Positions 9,464 to 18,267 of a stretch of 64,000 nt of DNA are shown here, piece after piece. The stretch's first letter is position 1. The number at the start of each line of letters is the position of its first letter. The DNA is taken from positions 62,001-126,000 of the forward strand of contig NZ_JAAEDH010000014.1 of NCBI RefSeq assembly GCF_018128965.1. The letters run 5' to 3'. The notes beneath the pieces were generated by a model. The model did no database searches. It worked only from the letters and a program-made list of their open reading frames with translations, and was not told the origin of the DNA. Position numbers and translations under genes: made by a program. Origin of the DNA: Plastoroseomonas arctica (lineage in GTDB: Bacteria; Pseudomonadota; Alphaproteobacteria; Acetobacterales; Acetobacteraceae).

Positions 9464-10141
9464 ATGCCTGTCCTGCACGCCGAGCCTTCGCCCCTGGAGT
9501 TCGAGCCCGCGCAAACCGCGCTGGTCATCATCGACATGCAGCGCGATTTTCTCGAGCCTGGCGGTTTCGGCGCCGCGCTCGGCAATGACGTGTCGCTGCT
9601 GCATGCCGCGGTGGTGCCGTGCCGCGCCATGCTGCATGCCGCGCGCCTGGCCGGGATGCTGGTCATCCACACGCGGGAGGGCCACCGCCCGGATCTGTCG
9701 GATGCGCCGCAGGCGAAAGTGGCGCGGGGTGCGCCGTCGATGCGCATCGGCGATGCCGGCCCGATGGGCCGGATCCTGATCCGCGGCGAGGCCGGCCATG
9801 GGATCATCGCCGCGCTGGCGCCGATCGAGGGCGAGCCGGTGATCGACAAGCCCGGCAAGGGCGCCTTCTACGCGACGGAGCTGGAGCCGATGCTGCGCAA
9901 CCGCGGCATCGAGGTGCTGCTGGTCGCGGGCGTGACCACGGAGGTGTGTGTGCACACCACCATCCGCGAGGCCAATGACCGCGGTTTCCGCTGCGTGGCG
10001 CTGGCGGATGCCTGTGCGTCCTATATCCCGGCATTCCATGCGGCGGCGCTGGCGATGGTCAGCGCGCAGGGCGGGATTTTCGGGTGGGTGTCGGATACGG
10101 GGCGCGCCATCGCGGCGCTGCGGGGGGAGAGCGTCGCATGA
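9464..10141 (+). CDS. Isochorismatase-family cysteine hydrolase
   Basis: 225 residues with the family core: [11 protein letters not shown] with the catalytic Asp, [21 protein letters not shown] with the catalytic Lys, and [22 protein letters not shown] with the nucleophilic Cys. Such enzymes hydrolyse N-carbamoyl compounds, ureidoacrylate, biuret or similar amides. It is followed with an ATGA overlap by an NCS2 permease and preceded by amidase and GGT-like genes, which supports a role in degrading an imported nitrogen compound. A terminator separates it from the amidase, so this gene and the permease probably have their own promoter in 9434-9463. Confidence 0.9.
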   Translation: MPVLHAEPSPLEFEPAQTALVIIDMQRDFLEPGGFGAALGNDVSLLHAAVVPCRAMLHAARLAGMLVIHTREGHRPDLSDAPQAKVARGAPSMRIGDAGPMGRILIRGEAGHGIIAALAPIEGEPVIDKPGKGAFYATELEPMLRNRGIEVLLVAGVTTEVCVHTTIREANDRGFRCVALADACASYIPAFHAAALAMVSAQGGIFGWVSDTGRAIAALRGESVA

Positions 10142-11688
10142 GCAGCACCACGGCGAAGCCGGCCTTGTGGACGCCGGGGGATTGGAACGCGCTGTTCGGC
10201 TTCGGGACGAACATCCTGGTCAACCTGCTGGTGCTGACGGGGCTGCTGCGCTTCGTGCTGAACCTGCCGGCGGATATCGTGTTTCAGCGCATCCTGCCGG
10301 CGGCGGGGCTGATGATGGCGCTGTCCACGGGGTATTACGCCTGGCTCGCCTATCGCCTGGCGGTGCGGACGGGGCGGAGCGATGTGTGCGCCCTGCCCTC
10401 GGGCATTTCGGTGCCGCATATGTTCGTCGTCGTGCTGGTGATCATGCTGCCGATCGCGCAGCGGACGGACGATCCGATCAAGGGGTGGGAAGCCGGGCTC
10501 ACCTGGGTGTTCATCCAGAGTTTTATCCTGATGATCGGGGCGTTTGCGGCGCCGGTGGTGCGGCGGATCACGCCGCGCGCCGCGCTGCTCGGGACGCTGG
10601 CGGGGGTGTCGGTGACGTTCATCTCCATGCGCCCGGCGCTGGAGATGTTCATGACGCCGGTGATCGGCGTGGTGTGCTTCGGCATCGTCATCGCGGCGTG
10701 GTTCGGGGGGCTGCGCTATCCGCGCGGGCTGCCCGCGGGGCTGGTGGCGATTGCCTTCGGGGTGGTCGTCGCATGGGGGGCCGCGGCGCTGGGGCTGGGG
10801 GTCGGGGGGCGCAGCCTGACGTCGCTGACGGCGGGGCTTTCGACCATCGGGTTTTCGGTGCCGATGCCGGCGTTTGATCATGTGTTCGGGGGGTTCGAAT
10901 TCATCGGGATCATTCTGGTCACGGCGATTCCGTTCGGGATCTACGATCTGGTCGAGGCGATGGACAATGTGGAGAGCGCGGAGGTCGCGGGGGACCATTT
11001 TCCGACCACGCAGGTGCTGACGGCGGATGGGGCGGTGTCGTTGGTCGGGTGCCTGATGGGGAACCCCTTTATCAACGCCGTCTATATCGGGCATCCGGGC
11101 TGGAAGGCGATGGGGGGGCGCATCGGGTATTCGGCGGCGACGGGGGCGCTGGTGCTGGCGCTGACCTGGCTGGGGATCGTGTCGCTGCTGTTGGATTTGG
11201 TGCCGGTGGTCGCGATCTCGCCGATCCTTTTGTACATCGGGATGCTGATCGGGGCGCAGGCCTTCCAGGAGACGCCGAAATCCCACGCGCCGGCGGTGGT
11301 GCTGTCGTTGATCCCGCATCTCGCGGCCTGGGCGAAGACGCTGATCGACGGCGCGCTGGGGGCTGCGGGGACGAGCGCGGCGGCGGTCGGGATGGACAAG
11401 CTCGCGATGGCGGGGGTGCTGTATCCGGGGCTGGAGGTGCTCGGCGAGGGCGCGATCCTCTCGGGGCTGATCCTGGCGGCGATTGCGGTGTTCGTGATCG
11501 AGCGGGAATGGGAGAAGGCGGCGTATTTCGCCGGTGCGGGCGCGGTGCTGACCTTCTTCGGGCTCATGCATGGCCCGGCGGTGGGGTTTGCGGTGACGCC
11601 GGGGGTGGCGCTGGCCTATGCGCTGCTTGCGGGCGGGCTGTTCGCGGTGGGGCGGGTGCCGGTGATGGCGATGAAGCCGGCGGAGTAG
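10138..11688 (+). CDS. NCS2-family nucleobase permease
   Basis: 516 residues and about 12 hydrophobic segments. The first part ([20 protein letters not shown]) and the GISVPH loop match the branch of xanthine/uracil permeases that is often annotated in purine or pyrimidine utilisation loci. It would bring a nucleobase or related cyclic compound across the inner membrane by proton or sodium symport. The ATG overlaps the TGA of the cysteine hydrolase, arguing for a coupled transport and hydrolysis unit. Third codon positions are noticeably G-rich on this strand, in contrast to the C-rich eda/KDG kinase pair further right. Confidence 0.82.
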   Translation: MSSTTAKPALWTPGDWNALFGFGTNILVNLLVLTGLLRFVLNLPADIVFQRILPAAGLMMALSTGYYAWLAYRLAVRTGRSDVCALPSGISVPHMFVVVLVIMLPIAQRTDDPIKGWEAGLTWVFIQSFILMIGAFAAPVVRRITPRAALLGTLAGVSVTFISMRPALEMFMTPVIGVVCFGIVIAAWFGGLRYPRGLPAGLVAIAFGVVVAWGAAALGLGVGGRSLTSLTAGLSTIGFSVPMPAFDHVFGGFEFIGIILVTAIPFGIYDLVEAMDNVESAEVAGDHFPTTQVLTADGAVSLVGCLMGNPFINAVYIGHPGWKAMGGRIGYSAATGALVLALTWLGIVSLLLDLVPVVAISPILLYIGMLIGAQAFQETPKSHAPAVVLSLIPHLAAWAKTLIDGALGAAGTSAAAVGMDKLAMAGVLYPGLEVLGEGAILSGLILAAIAVFVIEREWEKAAYFAGAGAVLTFFGLMHGPAVGFAVTPGVALAYALLAGGLFAVGRVPVMAMKPAE

Positions 11689-11710
11689 AACTGCCACAAA
11701 CCGGTCGGTT

Positions 11711-11745
11711 GACGCGCCAATCGAAACGTTCCCAATTGGCGCGTC
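11711..11745. promoter_or_regulatory. 11-bp perfect inverted repeat
   Basis: GACGCGCCAAT (11711-11721) and ATTGGCGCGTC (11735-11745) flank 13 nt. It lies 22 bp after the permease stop and 63 bp before the BLF1-like start. There is no T-tract, so it is either a weak terminator of the permease transcript or an operator for the downstream gene. Confidence 0.6.
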
Positions 11746-11808
11746 GAGCCACCATCGCATCGATGGCGCCCGATGCAAGAAAACCGCAGCCGAGGACGCG
11801 CCAAGATC

Positions 11809-12486
11809 ATGCCCGATGTCGATGACTTCATCGCCCACCCCCGCACCTTCATGCGGAACAACGTCGTCATGGTCGTCGGGCCCGGCCAGGGCGGCCCCGG
11901 CGGCGTCCGCCGCTTCTCCTTCACCGCCGCCGGCGGCGGCACCGTCGCCCGCAACATGCTCAACGGCGGCGCACACATGCCCGTCTTCTTCCTGGTGACC
12001 CCGTCCAAGAACACCGGAAGCCCGGTCGACGCCTACTGGTGCCCCTACGAGCCGAACAATTCGCTCGGCACCGTGCTGCCTGGCGCCGGCGGCCCGGACT
12101 TCATGTTCACCTACGCGATGGACGGCTGCACCTTCGTCGCGGGCTCCGTCCAGGTGGACCACAGCGTTTCCGTGCACCACGTCAACATGGGTCGCTCGGC
12201 CAATCTGGGTCCGGAAAGCACCGCGCCCCAGCGCGACGAGAACCAGCGCAAGATGCAGCGCAACATCGCGAAAAGCCTGGTCACCAACCCCTCACTGGTC
12301 GAACCCGACGACTACTACGACCCGAACAACGCCAACGTGGTGATCCCGCTCGGCGCCAAGATCTCCACCGTCACCTTCGGGCGCCGCAGCACCTCCGGCG
12401 CGTGGAAGTTCTATACGCACCAGTGGTACACGGTGTCGGGGGACCGGACGACGCTCAACTTCATCGGCACGCAGCGGGTGATCTGA
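11809..12486 (+). CDS. Putative cysteine deamidase-fold protein resembling Burkholderia lethal factor 1
   Basis: 225 residues from the ATG at 11809, which has GAGGA 12 nt upstream; an ATG at 11773 would add 12 residues and has no ribosome site. No signal peptide or membrane segment. The middle of the protein carries FTY-x-M-x-GC-x-x-x-AG (T101, C107), then a pair of His (H123, H124). The spacing Thr-6-Cys and the FTY...GC...AG string match, from memory, the active site of BLF1 (T88, C94, H106), where Cys and His form a glutamine-deamidase dyad related to CNF1 and CheD. A W-x-P-Y ... L-x-T-V-x-P-G stretch before it and a TFGRR...SGAW stretch near the end also resemble BLF1, which is 211 residues. 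The loop between Cys and His is about five residues longer here. It stands alone between a permease and a DUF1579-like gene, with no secretion genes nearby. The fold call is inference; substrate and any toxicity are unknown. Confidence 0.58.
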   Translation: MPDVDDFIAHPRTFMRNNVVMVVGPGQGGPGGVRRFSFTAAGGGTVARNMLNGGAHMPVFFLVTPSKNTGSPVDAYWCPYEPNNSLGTVLPGAGGPDFMFTYAMDGCTFVAGSVQVDHSVSVHHVNMGRSANLGPESTAPQRDENQRKMQRNIAKSLVTNPSLVEPDDYYDPNNANVVIPLGAKISTVTFGRRSTSGAWKFYTHQWYTVSGDRTTLNFIGTQRVI

Positions 12487-12495
12487 GGGAAAAAG

Positions 12496-12535
12496 GACCC
12501 GGTCTTTCCGGCCGCGGCGATGGCCGGGCCGGGTC
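12496..12535. terminator. Nested hairpin between convergent genes
   Basis: GACCCGG (12496-12502) pairs with CCGGGTC (12529-12535), and inside it CCGGCC (12508-12513) pairs with GGCCGG (12522-12527). It starts 10 bp after the BLF1-like stop and ends just before the stop of the convergent DUF1579-like gene. It probably works as a bidirectional terminator, with a short A-run on the left side serving as the T-tract of the leftward transcript. Confidence 0.6.
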
Positions 12536-12539
12536 GCCG

Positions 12540-13007
12540 CTAGCCGCGGGTGAAGATCTGCGAAAGATCGACGCTCCAGTCCGCCCCGTCGAGCGACATC
12601 TGGCCTTTGCTGACGAGGCGATCGCCGTCGCCCCCCGCCACGATGGTCGCGCGCTGCGCCAGGCGGGGATCGTCCCGGTGCCAGCGCATGGAGCGATCGC
12701 CGGCGGTGACCTGATAGAGGCGCGAGACGCCACGCTCGTCGAACCAGTTCATCGCCAGGGAGCCCGCGTCCCGGTCGGCGCTGAAGATCGCGACGCCGTC
12801 CGGAAATTCCGGGTGATCGACCTCCGAGCGCATGATCAGGAACGCGCCACCTTCATGCCAGGCGAAGCTCGTGCGGCCTTCAAGCGTCTGGCCGGGCACG
12901 CCGGGGTGGGTCCCCATGGTGCGCCATTCGCCGAGCAGAAACGCGAGCGGCGCCAGGGCAGCGTTGGCCTTCAGGGCGTTGATGCCGATTTGCTTTGCGG
13001 AACTCAT
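12540..13007 (-). CDS. DUF1579-like / lipocalin-type small protein
   Basis: 155 residues from the ATG at 13007 (an in-frame upstream extension to 13070 lacks homology). The N-terminal AFLLGEWRTMGTHPGVPG...GRTSFAWHEGGAFLIMRS is the opening of DUF1579/nitrobindin-like beta barrels (the LxGxW-type motif), followed by alternating strands (FPDGVAIFSADRD, LAMNWFDERGVSRLYQV). Such proteins act as small intracellular lipocalin-like barrels; no ligand can be assigned. No signal peptide. It lies downstream of the CorC/105-residue gene pair with a 100-bp gap and may be in the same transcript. Confidence 0.68.
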   Translation of the reverse strand: MSSAKQIGINALKANAALAPLAFLLGEWRTMGTHPGVPGQTLEGRTSFAWHEGGAFLIMRSEVDHPEFPDGVAIFSADRDAGSLAMNWFDERGVSRLYQVTAGDRSMRWHRDDPRLAQRATIVAGGDGDRLVSKGQMSLDGADWSVDLSQIFTRG

Positions 13008-13107
13008 CGTCTCGCACTCCCCGATCGCTGGCGGGACAACGCGCCCGAGAGCCATCGGGTCCGCGGACACGGCTTCAAATGCGCGGGAAATATCCCGTCG
13101 CGTGCCG

Positions 13108-13425
13108 CTAGCCGAAGCTGGCGAACACCTTCTGGTCCTTGTTGTCCTGCATCAGCTTGTTCAGCCCCGGCATCTTCTCCATGCCCAGCCCCTGCGGCAG
13201 CCCGGTCTCCTCATCCGCCTTGATATCGGCGTAGGCGGCGGAGCCGATCTTCTCCCAGGTGCCGGAGGGCTTCTTCACCTCGAACTGCACCACCGTCGCC
13301 TTGAACAGCAGGCGCGCGATCGCTTCTTTCGGCGATTTCGGCTTGATCAGCGACGGCGCGCCGCCCACGTCGCGCCAGCCGTTGCTCATCGCCCATTGCG
13401 TAATCTCGGCCTGATCCATGGTCAT
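13108..13425 (-). CDS. Conserved hypothetical protein
   Basis: 105 residues (103 if the second ATG at 13419 is used). Its ATG overlaps the TGA of the upstream CorC-like gene (ATGA at 13422-13425), so it is translated with it. The sequence looks globular and soluble: EITQWAMSNGWRD at the start, SPKEAIARLLFKATVVQFEVKKPSG in the middle with a Trp-rich strand, and a charged C-terminal half with GLPQGLGMEKMPGLNKLM. I do not recognise a named family. Confidence 0.72.
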   Translation of the reverse strand: MTMDQAEITQWAMSNGWRDVGGAPSLIKPKSPKEAIARLLFKATVVQFEVKKPSGTWEKIGSAAYADIKADEETGLPQGLGMEKMPGLNKLMQDNKDQKVFASFG

Positions 13426-14729
13426 TGTCCTCCGCTCGCGGAGTCGTCCCGCACGGCCAGCACCTTGTCCACCCGCCGGCCATCCATGTCCACGATCTCG
13501 AAGCGCCAGCCGGCCCAGGCGATGCGGTCGCCCTCCTTTGGCACGCGCTGCAACAGCGCGAGCATCAGCCCCGCCACCGTGTGGTAGGTGCCGGCGTTGG
13601 GCAGCTCGGGCAAATCGAGGCGCGCGCGCAGCTCGTCCGATGGCAGCATCCCGTCGATCAGCATGGAGCCGTCATGGCGCGTGACCGGCACGCCCGCGAC
13701 CGGCTCCTCCACCGGCCCGAGTTCGCCGATGATGGCCTCGAGCAGGTCCGAGGCGGTGACCACGCCTTCGAAGCTGCCATACTCGTCCATCACCAGCGCG
13801 ATCCCGAGCGGGTCGCCCTTCAGGCGGTCCATCGCACCCAGCGCGGAGAGCGTGTCGGGCAGGATCAGCGGCTGGCGCAGCGCGGTCGCTATGGTCAGCA
13901 CCTCGCCGCGCAGCAGCTGGTCGAGCAGATCCTTCGCGATCACCACGCCCACCACATTGTCGACCCGGCCATCGGCGACGACGAAGCGCGTCACCTCCTC
14001 CGACCGCAGACGCTCGGCCAGTGCCTCGGGCGTGTCGCCGCGGTCGAGCCAGGCGACCTCCGGGCGGGGCGTCATGATGGCGCGCACCGGCTTGTCGGCC
14101 AGGCGCAGCACCCGCTCGATCATGTGGCGCTCCTCGGTCTCCAGAACGCCGGATTCGGCGCCCTCGGCAACGACCGCCTTCACCTCCTCTTCCGTCACGC
14201 CCTGATCGATCGGGCGCGACTGGCCGAGCAGCTTCATCACCACCGCGGTCGAGGCGCCGAGCAGCCAGACCAGCGGCGTCGAGGCGCGGCCGATCCAGGC
14301 GAGCGGGCGCGCCACGATCACCGCCACGCCCTCGGGGTGGCGGAGCGCAACCTGCTTGGGCACCAGCTCGCCCAGGATCAGCGACAGGTAGGTGATCAGC
14401 AGCACCACCAGCGTGAGCGCGAGCTCATTGGCGATGGGCGCGATCAGCGGGACGTCCCTGAACCATTCGCCGAGCTTCGCACCCAGCCGCGCGCCGCCGA
14501 AGGCGCCGGCGAAGATGCCCACCATGGTGATGCCGACCTGCACCGTGGGCAGGAAGCGCTGCGGGTCCTCCCCCAGCGCGATGGCGGCGGCGGCCCCCTG
14601 GCTGCCGCGACGCTGCATCGCCTGCAGCCGCGGCCGCCGCGCCGAGACGATGGCAAGTTCGCTCATCGAAAAGCAGCCGTTCAGCAGCACGAGCAGGAGG
14701 AGGATGAAGATCTCGAGGGCGATGTCCAT
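13422..14729 (-). CDS. Hemolysin C/CorC-family CNNM membrane protein with CBS pair
   Basis: 435 residues from the ATG at 14729. The order is a CNNM transmembrane domain (about 1-190) beginning MDIALEIFILLLLVLLNG and including LTLVVLLITYLSLILGELVPK, two CBS motifs (about 205-330) with MTPRPEVAWLDRGD and VVGVVIAKDLL, and a C-terminal CorC_HlyC domain with DEYGSFEGVVTASDLLEAI. The family is implicated in Mg or other divalent cation efflux at the inner membrane. The frame extends about 71 codons upstream, but the membrane domain begins exactly at the chosen Met. It is first of a coupled pair with a 105-residue unknown. Confidence 0.9.
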   Translation of the reverse strand: MDIALEIFILLLLVLLNGCFSMSELAIVSARRPRLQAMQRRGSQGAAAAIALGEDPQRFLPTVQVGITMVGIFAGAFGGARLGAKLGEWFRDVPLIAPIANELALTLVVLLITYLSLILGELVPKQVALRHPEGVAVIVARPLAWIGRASTPLVWLLGASTAVVMKLLGQSRPIDQGVTEEEVKAVVAEGAESGVLETEERHMIERVLRLADKPVRAIMTPRPEVAWLDRGDTPEALAERLRSEEVTRFVVADGRVDNVVGVVIAKDLLDQLLRGEVLTIATALRQPLILPDTLSALGAMDRLKGDPLGIALVMDEYGSFEGVVTASDLLEAIIGELGPVEEPVAGVPVTRHDGSMLIDGMLPSDELRARLDLPELPNAGTYHTVAGLMLALLQRVPKEGDRIAWAGWRFEIVDMDGRRVDKVLAVRDDSASGGQ

Positions 14730-14986
14730 GGCGGGGCTTATAGCCGAATCCCTGGCACGCGCGCAGGCCGCCGCGTCACGCTTCGGACAGCCCAAAAATC
14801 GCGCCGACGCCGAAGGTTGCAGGAGAATTTTCGTCGCGCGCCAACGTGAGCCGCAACATTCGGCTACAAAAGATGGTGCGCCGCAATATTGCCATTTTCC
14901 GGTCCGGGCGCCGCCTTGATGCCGGTGTTCTCTCTGCACCAAGCGGAGGTCAAACCCTGGCCGCCGCGTCGGAGAGATACGCGTCC

Positions 14987-17698
14987 ATGAACGCCCCCCT
15001 TCGCATGACGGTCCCGGCCAAGGCCCCGCAAGGGCGCCTGCGGGGCATGCTCCACCCGGTGACGCTGGCGATGCTCGCGCTGGTCACGCTCGCACATCTG
15101 GGCACCTGGTGGGCGCTGAACCGCCCCGCCCAGATCGCCGAGTTCCGCGGCCAGGTTGCGGGCCTCGCCTTCGCCCCCTACCAGCGCGGCCAGTCGGCCG
15201 AGGGCGATCGCTGGCCCTCGGCCGACGAGATCGCCTCCGACCTCCGGGTCGTGGCACCCCATACCCGCAACATACGGAGCTACGCCGTGCATGGGGGGCT
15301 CGAGCGCATCCCCGAACTCGCCGCGGCGCAGGGGTTGGATCTGCGCGTGGCCCTCGGCGCCTGGCTGGACCGGCATCTGGACCGCAATGCGGTCGAGATC
15401 CGCTCGCTGATCGACACGGCGCGCGCCAACCGGAACGTCAACCGCGTGATCGTGGGCAACGAGTCGATCCTGCGTGGCGACCTCACACCGGCGCAGCTCA
15501 TCGGCTACATGGAGCAGGTGCGCCGCCAGGTGCGCGTGCCCGTGACCACGGCCGAGCCCTGGCACGTCTGGGTGGACCACCCCGAGCTGGGTCGCGCCGT
15601 CGACGTCATCACCATCCACCTGCTGCCCTATTGGGAAGGCCTGCCGGTCGACGAGGCCCTGCGCTACATCATGGACCGGTATGACCAGGTGCAGGCGCTG
15701 TTCCCGGGCAAGCCGATCGTCATCGGTGAGGTGGGCTGGCCCTCGGCTGGCCGCGACATTGGCGCGGCGCGCGCGACGCGCGTCAACCAGGCCGAATTCC
15801 TGCGCCGCTTCTTCGTCGAAGCCGAGCGCCGTGGCCTGAACTACTACGTCATGGAAGCCTTCGACCAGCCGTGGAAGGTGTCCTTCGAGGGCCGTGCGGC
15901 CGGTCACTGGGGCATGTTCGACCTCGACCGTGCGCCGAAGTGGAGCCTGACGGGCACCGTGAGCGAGACGCCGGCCTGGGCGTGGTGGGCGGGCCTGTCC
16001 TCGCTCTTCGCCTTCGCCGCGAGCCTGTTCTTCCTGATGCGCCGCCCGGATATCCGCTGGCAGGGCAAGCTGATGCTGGCCGGGCTGGCGCAGCTCTTCG
16101 TGGCGGGCACCACGCTGACGCTGCTGGCGATGAGCGAGACCTACCTCTCGCTCTCCGCGGCGATGGTCTGGGGCACGCTGGTGGCGGGCCAGGTGATGCT
16201 GCTGGCACTACTGCTCTCGGACAGCTTCGAGCTGGCCGAGACCATCTTCGGGCGCGTGTGGAAGCGCCGCTGGCCGGCCCTGCCGGCCGCGCGTGGCGAC
16301 ACACTGCCCAAGGTCTCGATCCATATCCCGATCTGCAACGAGCCGCCCGAGATGGTGCGCCAGACGCTCGACGCGCTCGCCGAGCTCGACTACCCCGACT
16401 TCGAAGTGCTGGTCATCGACAACAACACGATGGACCCCGCTTTGTGGGAGCCGGTGGCCGAGCATTGCGCGCGCCTGGGTGAGCGCTTCCGCTTCTTCCA
16501 CCTCGGCAAGTGGAAGGGTTTCAAGGCCGGCGCGCTGAACTTCGCCATGCGCGAGACCGCTGATGACGCCGAGATCGTGGGCGTGCTGGACTCCGACTAT
16601 GTGGTGAACCCGGACTGGCTACGCCGCATGGTGCCGTTCTTCGCCGACCCGAAGGTGGGGTTCACGCAGTCGCCGCAGGATTATCGCGACGCGAACGAGA
16701 GCGTCTTCAAGCGCATGATGTTCTGGGAATATGCGGGCTTCTTCAAGGCCGGCATGGTCACGCGCAACGAGCGCAACGCCATCATCCAGCACGGCACCAT
16801 GACGCTGGTCCGCAAGTCTGCGATGGCCGAGGCCGGTGGCTGGGCCGAGTGGTGCATCTGCGAGGATAGCGAGCTCGGGCTGAAGCTGATGCGGCAGGGC
16901 TGGGAAGCCGTCTACGTACCCGACAGTTTTGGGCGCGGCGTGATGCCGGACGACTTCGCGGCGTACCGCAAGCAGCGGCACCGCTGGGCGTATGGCGCGG
17001 TGCAGATCGTGAAGGGACATCTCGGCGCGCTGCTGAACCCGTTCCGCCGCGACCTGACAGCCGGCCAGAAATGGCACTTCGTGATGGGCTGGATGCCGTG
17101 GCTGGGCGACGCGTTGGGCCTGATCTTCGTGCTCGGCGGCATCGCCTGGTCGATGGGACTGATCTTCATGCCCGTCAGCACCGAGTTCCCGATCCTGCTG
17201 TTCATGCTGCCGAGCCTCGGGCTGTTCGTCTTCAAGCTGGTGCAGATCATGGCGCTGTACGCGGCGCGGGTGCCTTGCGGCTGGCGTGACCGGATCGGGG
17301 CGGCGGTGGCCGGGCTCGCGCTGACGCACACCATCGGCAAGGCAGTGCTGATGGGCATCTTCACCAAGAAAGCACCATTCCTGCGGACGCCCAAGATGAA
17401 GGATGCGCCGGCGCTGGTGCAGGGCCTCGTCATGGCGCGTGAGGAACTGGCGCTGCTGATGCTGCTCTGGGGCTCGGCGATCGGCGTCAGCATCGTCCAC
17501 CAGGGAAGCACCTGGGAAGCGCTGCTGTGGACCGCGGTGCTGCTGGTCCAGTCCGTGCCCTACCTGGCGGCGGTGTCGGTGAGCATGATCGCGGCGATGC
17601 CGGCTCGGCGCACCGTGCCGGCGGCCCTGCTGCCCGCGCCCGTGTCGCAGACCAGCAAGGCGGGCAGCGTGATGGCGCGGTCGGGCGAAGGCCTCTAG
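14987..17698 (+). CDS. Membrane beta-glucan synthase: GH17-like domain fused to GT2 glycosyltransferase
   Basis: 903 residues from the ATG at 14987, with GGAGAG 10 nt upstream; earlier in-frame codons add no homology. One membrane segment (about 22-42) precedes a periplasmic GH17-like barrel (about 60-330), which keeps the acid/base VGNES (near 156) and nucleophile IGEVGWPS (near 247). Three membrane segments follow (about 325-430), then a GT2 domain (about 440-690) with HIPICNE, DSDY (near 534), EDSELG (near 625) and QRHRW (near 663), and four or more C-terminal membrane segments. This layout resembles NdvB-type cyclic beta-(1,3)(1,6)-glucan synthases of Bradyrhizobium, in which the GH17 part may act as a transglycosylase. 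It stands as a single gene ending in a strong terminator. Confidence 0.85.
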   Translation: MNAPLRMTVPAKAPQGRLRGMLHPVTLAMLALVTLAHLGTWWALNRPAQIAEFRGQVAGLAFAPYQRGQSAEGDRWPSADEIASDLRVVAPHTRNIRSYAVHGGLERIPELAAAQGLDLRVALGAWLDRHLDRNAVEIRSLIDTARANRNVNRVIVGNESILRGDLTPAQLIGYMEQVRRQVRVPVTTAEPWHVWVDHPELGRAVDVITIHLLPYWEGLPVDEALRYIMDRYDQVQALFPGKPIVIGEVGWPSAGRDIGAARATRVNQAEFLRRFFVEAERRGLNYYVMEAFDQPWKVSFEGRAAGHWGMFDLDRAPKWSLTGTVSETPAWAWWAGLSSLFAFAASLFFLMRRPDIRWQGKLMLAGLAQLFVAGTTLTLLAMSETYLSLSAAMVWGTLVAGQVMLLALLLSDSFELAETIFGRVWKRRWPALPAARGDTLPKVSIHIPICNEPPEMVRQTLDALAELDYPDFEVLVIDNNTMDPALWEPVAEHCARLGERFRFFHLGKWKGFKAGALNFAMRETADDAEIVGVLDSDYVVNPDWLRRMVPFFADPKVGFTQSPQDYRDANESVFKRMMFWEYAGFFKAGMVTRNERNAIIQHGTMTLVRKSAMAEAGGWAEWCICEDSELGLKLMRQGWEAVYVPDSFGRGVMPDDFAAYRKQRHRWAYGAVQIVKGHLGALLNPFRRDLTAGQKWHFVMGWMPWLGDALGLIFVLGGIAWSMGLIFMPVSTEFPILLFMLPSLGLFVFKLVQIMALYAARVPCGWRDRIGAAVAGLALTHTIGKAVLMGIFTKKAPFLRTPKMKDAPALVQGLVMAREELALLMLLWGSAIGVSIVHQGSTWEALLWTAVLLVQSVPYLAAVSVSMIAAMPARRTVPAALLPAPVSQTSKAGSVMARSGEGL

Positions 17699-17724
17699 GA
17701 CCTTACCCACGACGCGATAGAACA

Positions 17725-17760
17725 GGGTCCGGGAGAACCACTCTCCCGGACCCTTTCCTT
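17725..17760 (+). terminator. Strong rho-independent terminator
   Basis: GGGTCCGGGAGA (17725-17736) pairs perfectly with TCTCCCGGACCC (17742-17753) around a 5-nt loop and is followed by TTTCCTT. It closes the glucan synthase transcript 27 bp after the stop. The following small membrane protein begins 15 bp later and so needs its own promoter or read-through. Confidence 0.93.
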
Positions 17761-17775
17761 GTCCGAGGTGCCTCG

Positions 17776-18192
17776 ATGCGTGACCTGCCCGTGCCCGCGC
17801 GGATCTTCGGCCTCGCGGGGCTGCTCCCCTTTCTCGCCTTGGCCATCGGCTGCTGGTTTCGACCGGCATTTGGCTTTCCCCTTTCGGCCTATGGCGCGAC
17901 CATCCTCGCCTTTCTCGGCGCGGTGCATTGGGGCTTCGCGTTGAGTGACGGTCGAGCGCCGTGGGGGCGCTTCGGGCTCGGCGTCGTGCCGGCGCTCGTG
18001 GCGTGGGTCGCGCTGCTGCTGCCGCTCGTCGCCGGCCTGCTGGTGCTTGCGGCGGGCATTGCCAGCACGGCGCTGGTGGAGCGCCTGGCAGCGCGGCGCG
18101 GTCTGGTACCGTCACCCTATCTTGCGCTGCGCCTGGTGTTGAGCGGTGGCGCCGTCTTCGGGCTTCTCCTCGGTGCCATTGCGCTCGCTTGA
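17776..18192 (+). CDS. DUF3429-type small membrane protein
   Basis: 138 residues from the ATG at 17776, preceded by an AGGTG-like site. It has four or five hydrophobic segments: IFGLAGLLPFLALAIG, AYGATILAFLGAVHWGF, LGVVPALVAWVALLLPLVAGLLVLAAGIA and LALRLVLSGGAVFGLLLGAIAL. The conserved centre ATILAFLGAVHWGFAL is typical of DUF3429, an inner-membrane family of unknown function. It lies directly downstream of the glucan synthase terminator. Confidence 0.8.
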   Translation: MRDLPVPARIFGLAGLLPFLALAIGCWFRPAFGFPLSAYGATILAFLGAVHWGFALSDGRAPWGRFGLGVVPALVAWVALLLPLVAGLLVLAAGIASTALVERLAARRGLVPSPYLALRLVLSGGAVFGLLLGAIALA

Positions 18193-18208
18193 GCTTGCGT
18201 TGAAGATC

Positions 18209-18225
18209 ATCTCATTTTATGAGAT
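18209..18225. promoter_or_regulatory. AT-rich palindrome upstream of a small gene
   Basis: ATCTCAT-ttt-ATGAGAT is a perfect 7-bp inverted repeat in an unusually AT-rich patch (about 18205-18240), ending 42 bp before the start of the 59-residue gene. It looks like an operator or promoter region rather than a terminator, since the stem has little GC. Confidence 0.55.
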
Positions 18226-18267
18226 TTGTTAATTCCACCTTAAGCACAATCACAGGTCGAGACAGCC

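Noticed and set aside
10021-12180. Antisense frame of 719 codons across the NCS2 permease
   Set aside because: Composition is His/Arg/Gln-rich without domain patterns; the opposite strand carries a clear 12-helix permease.
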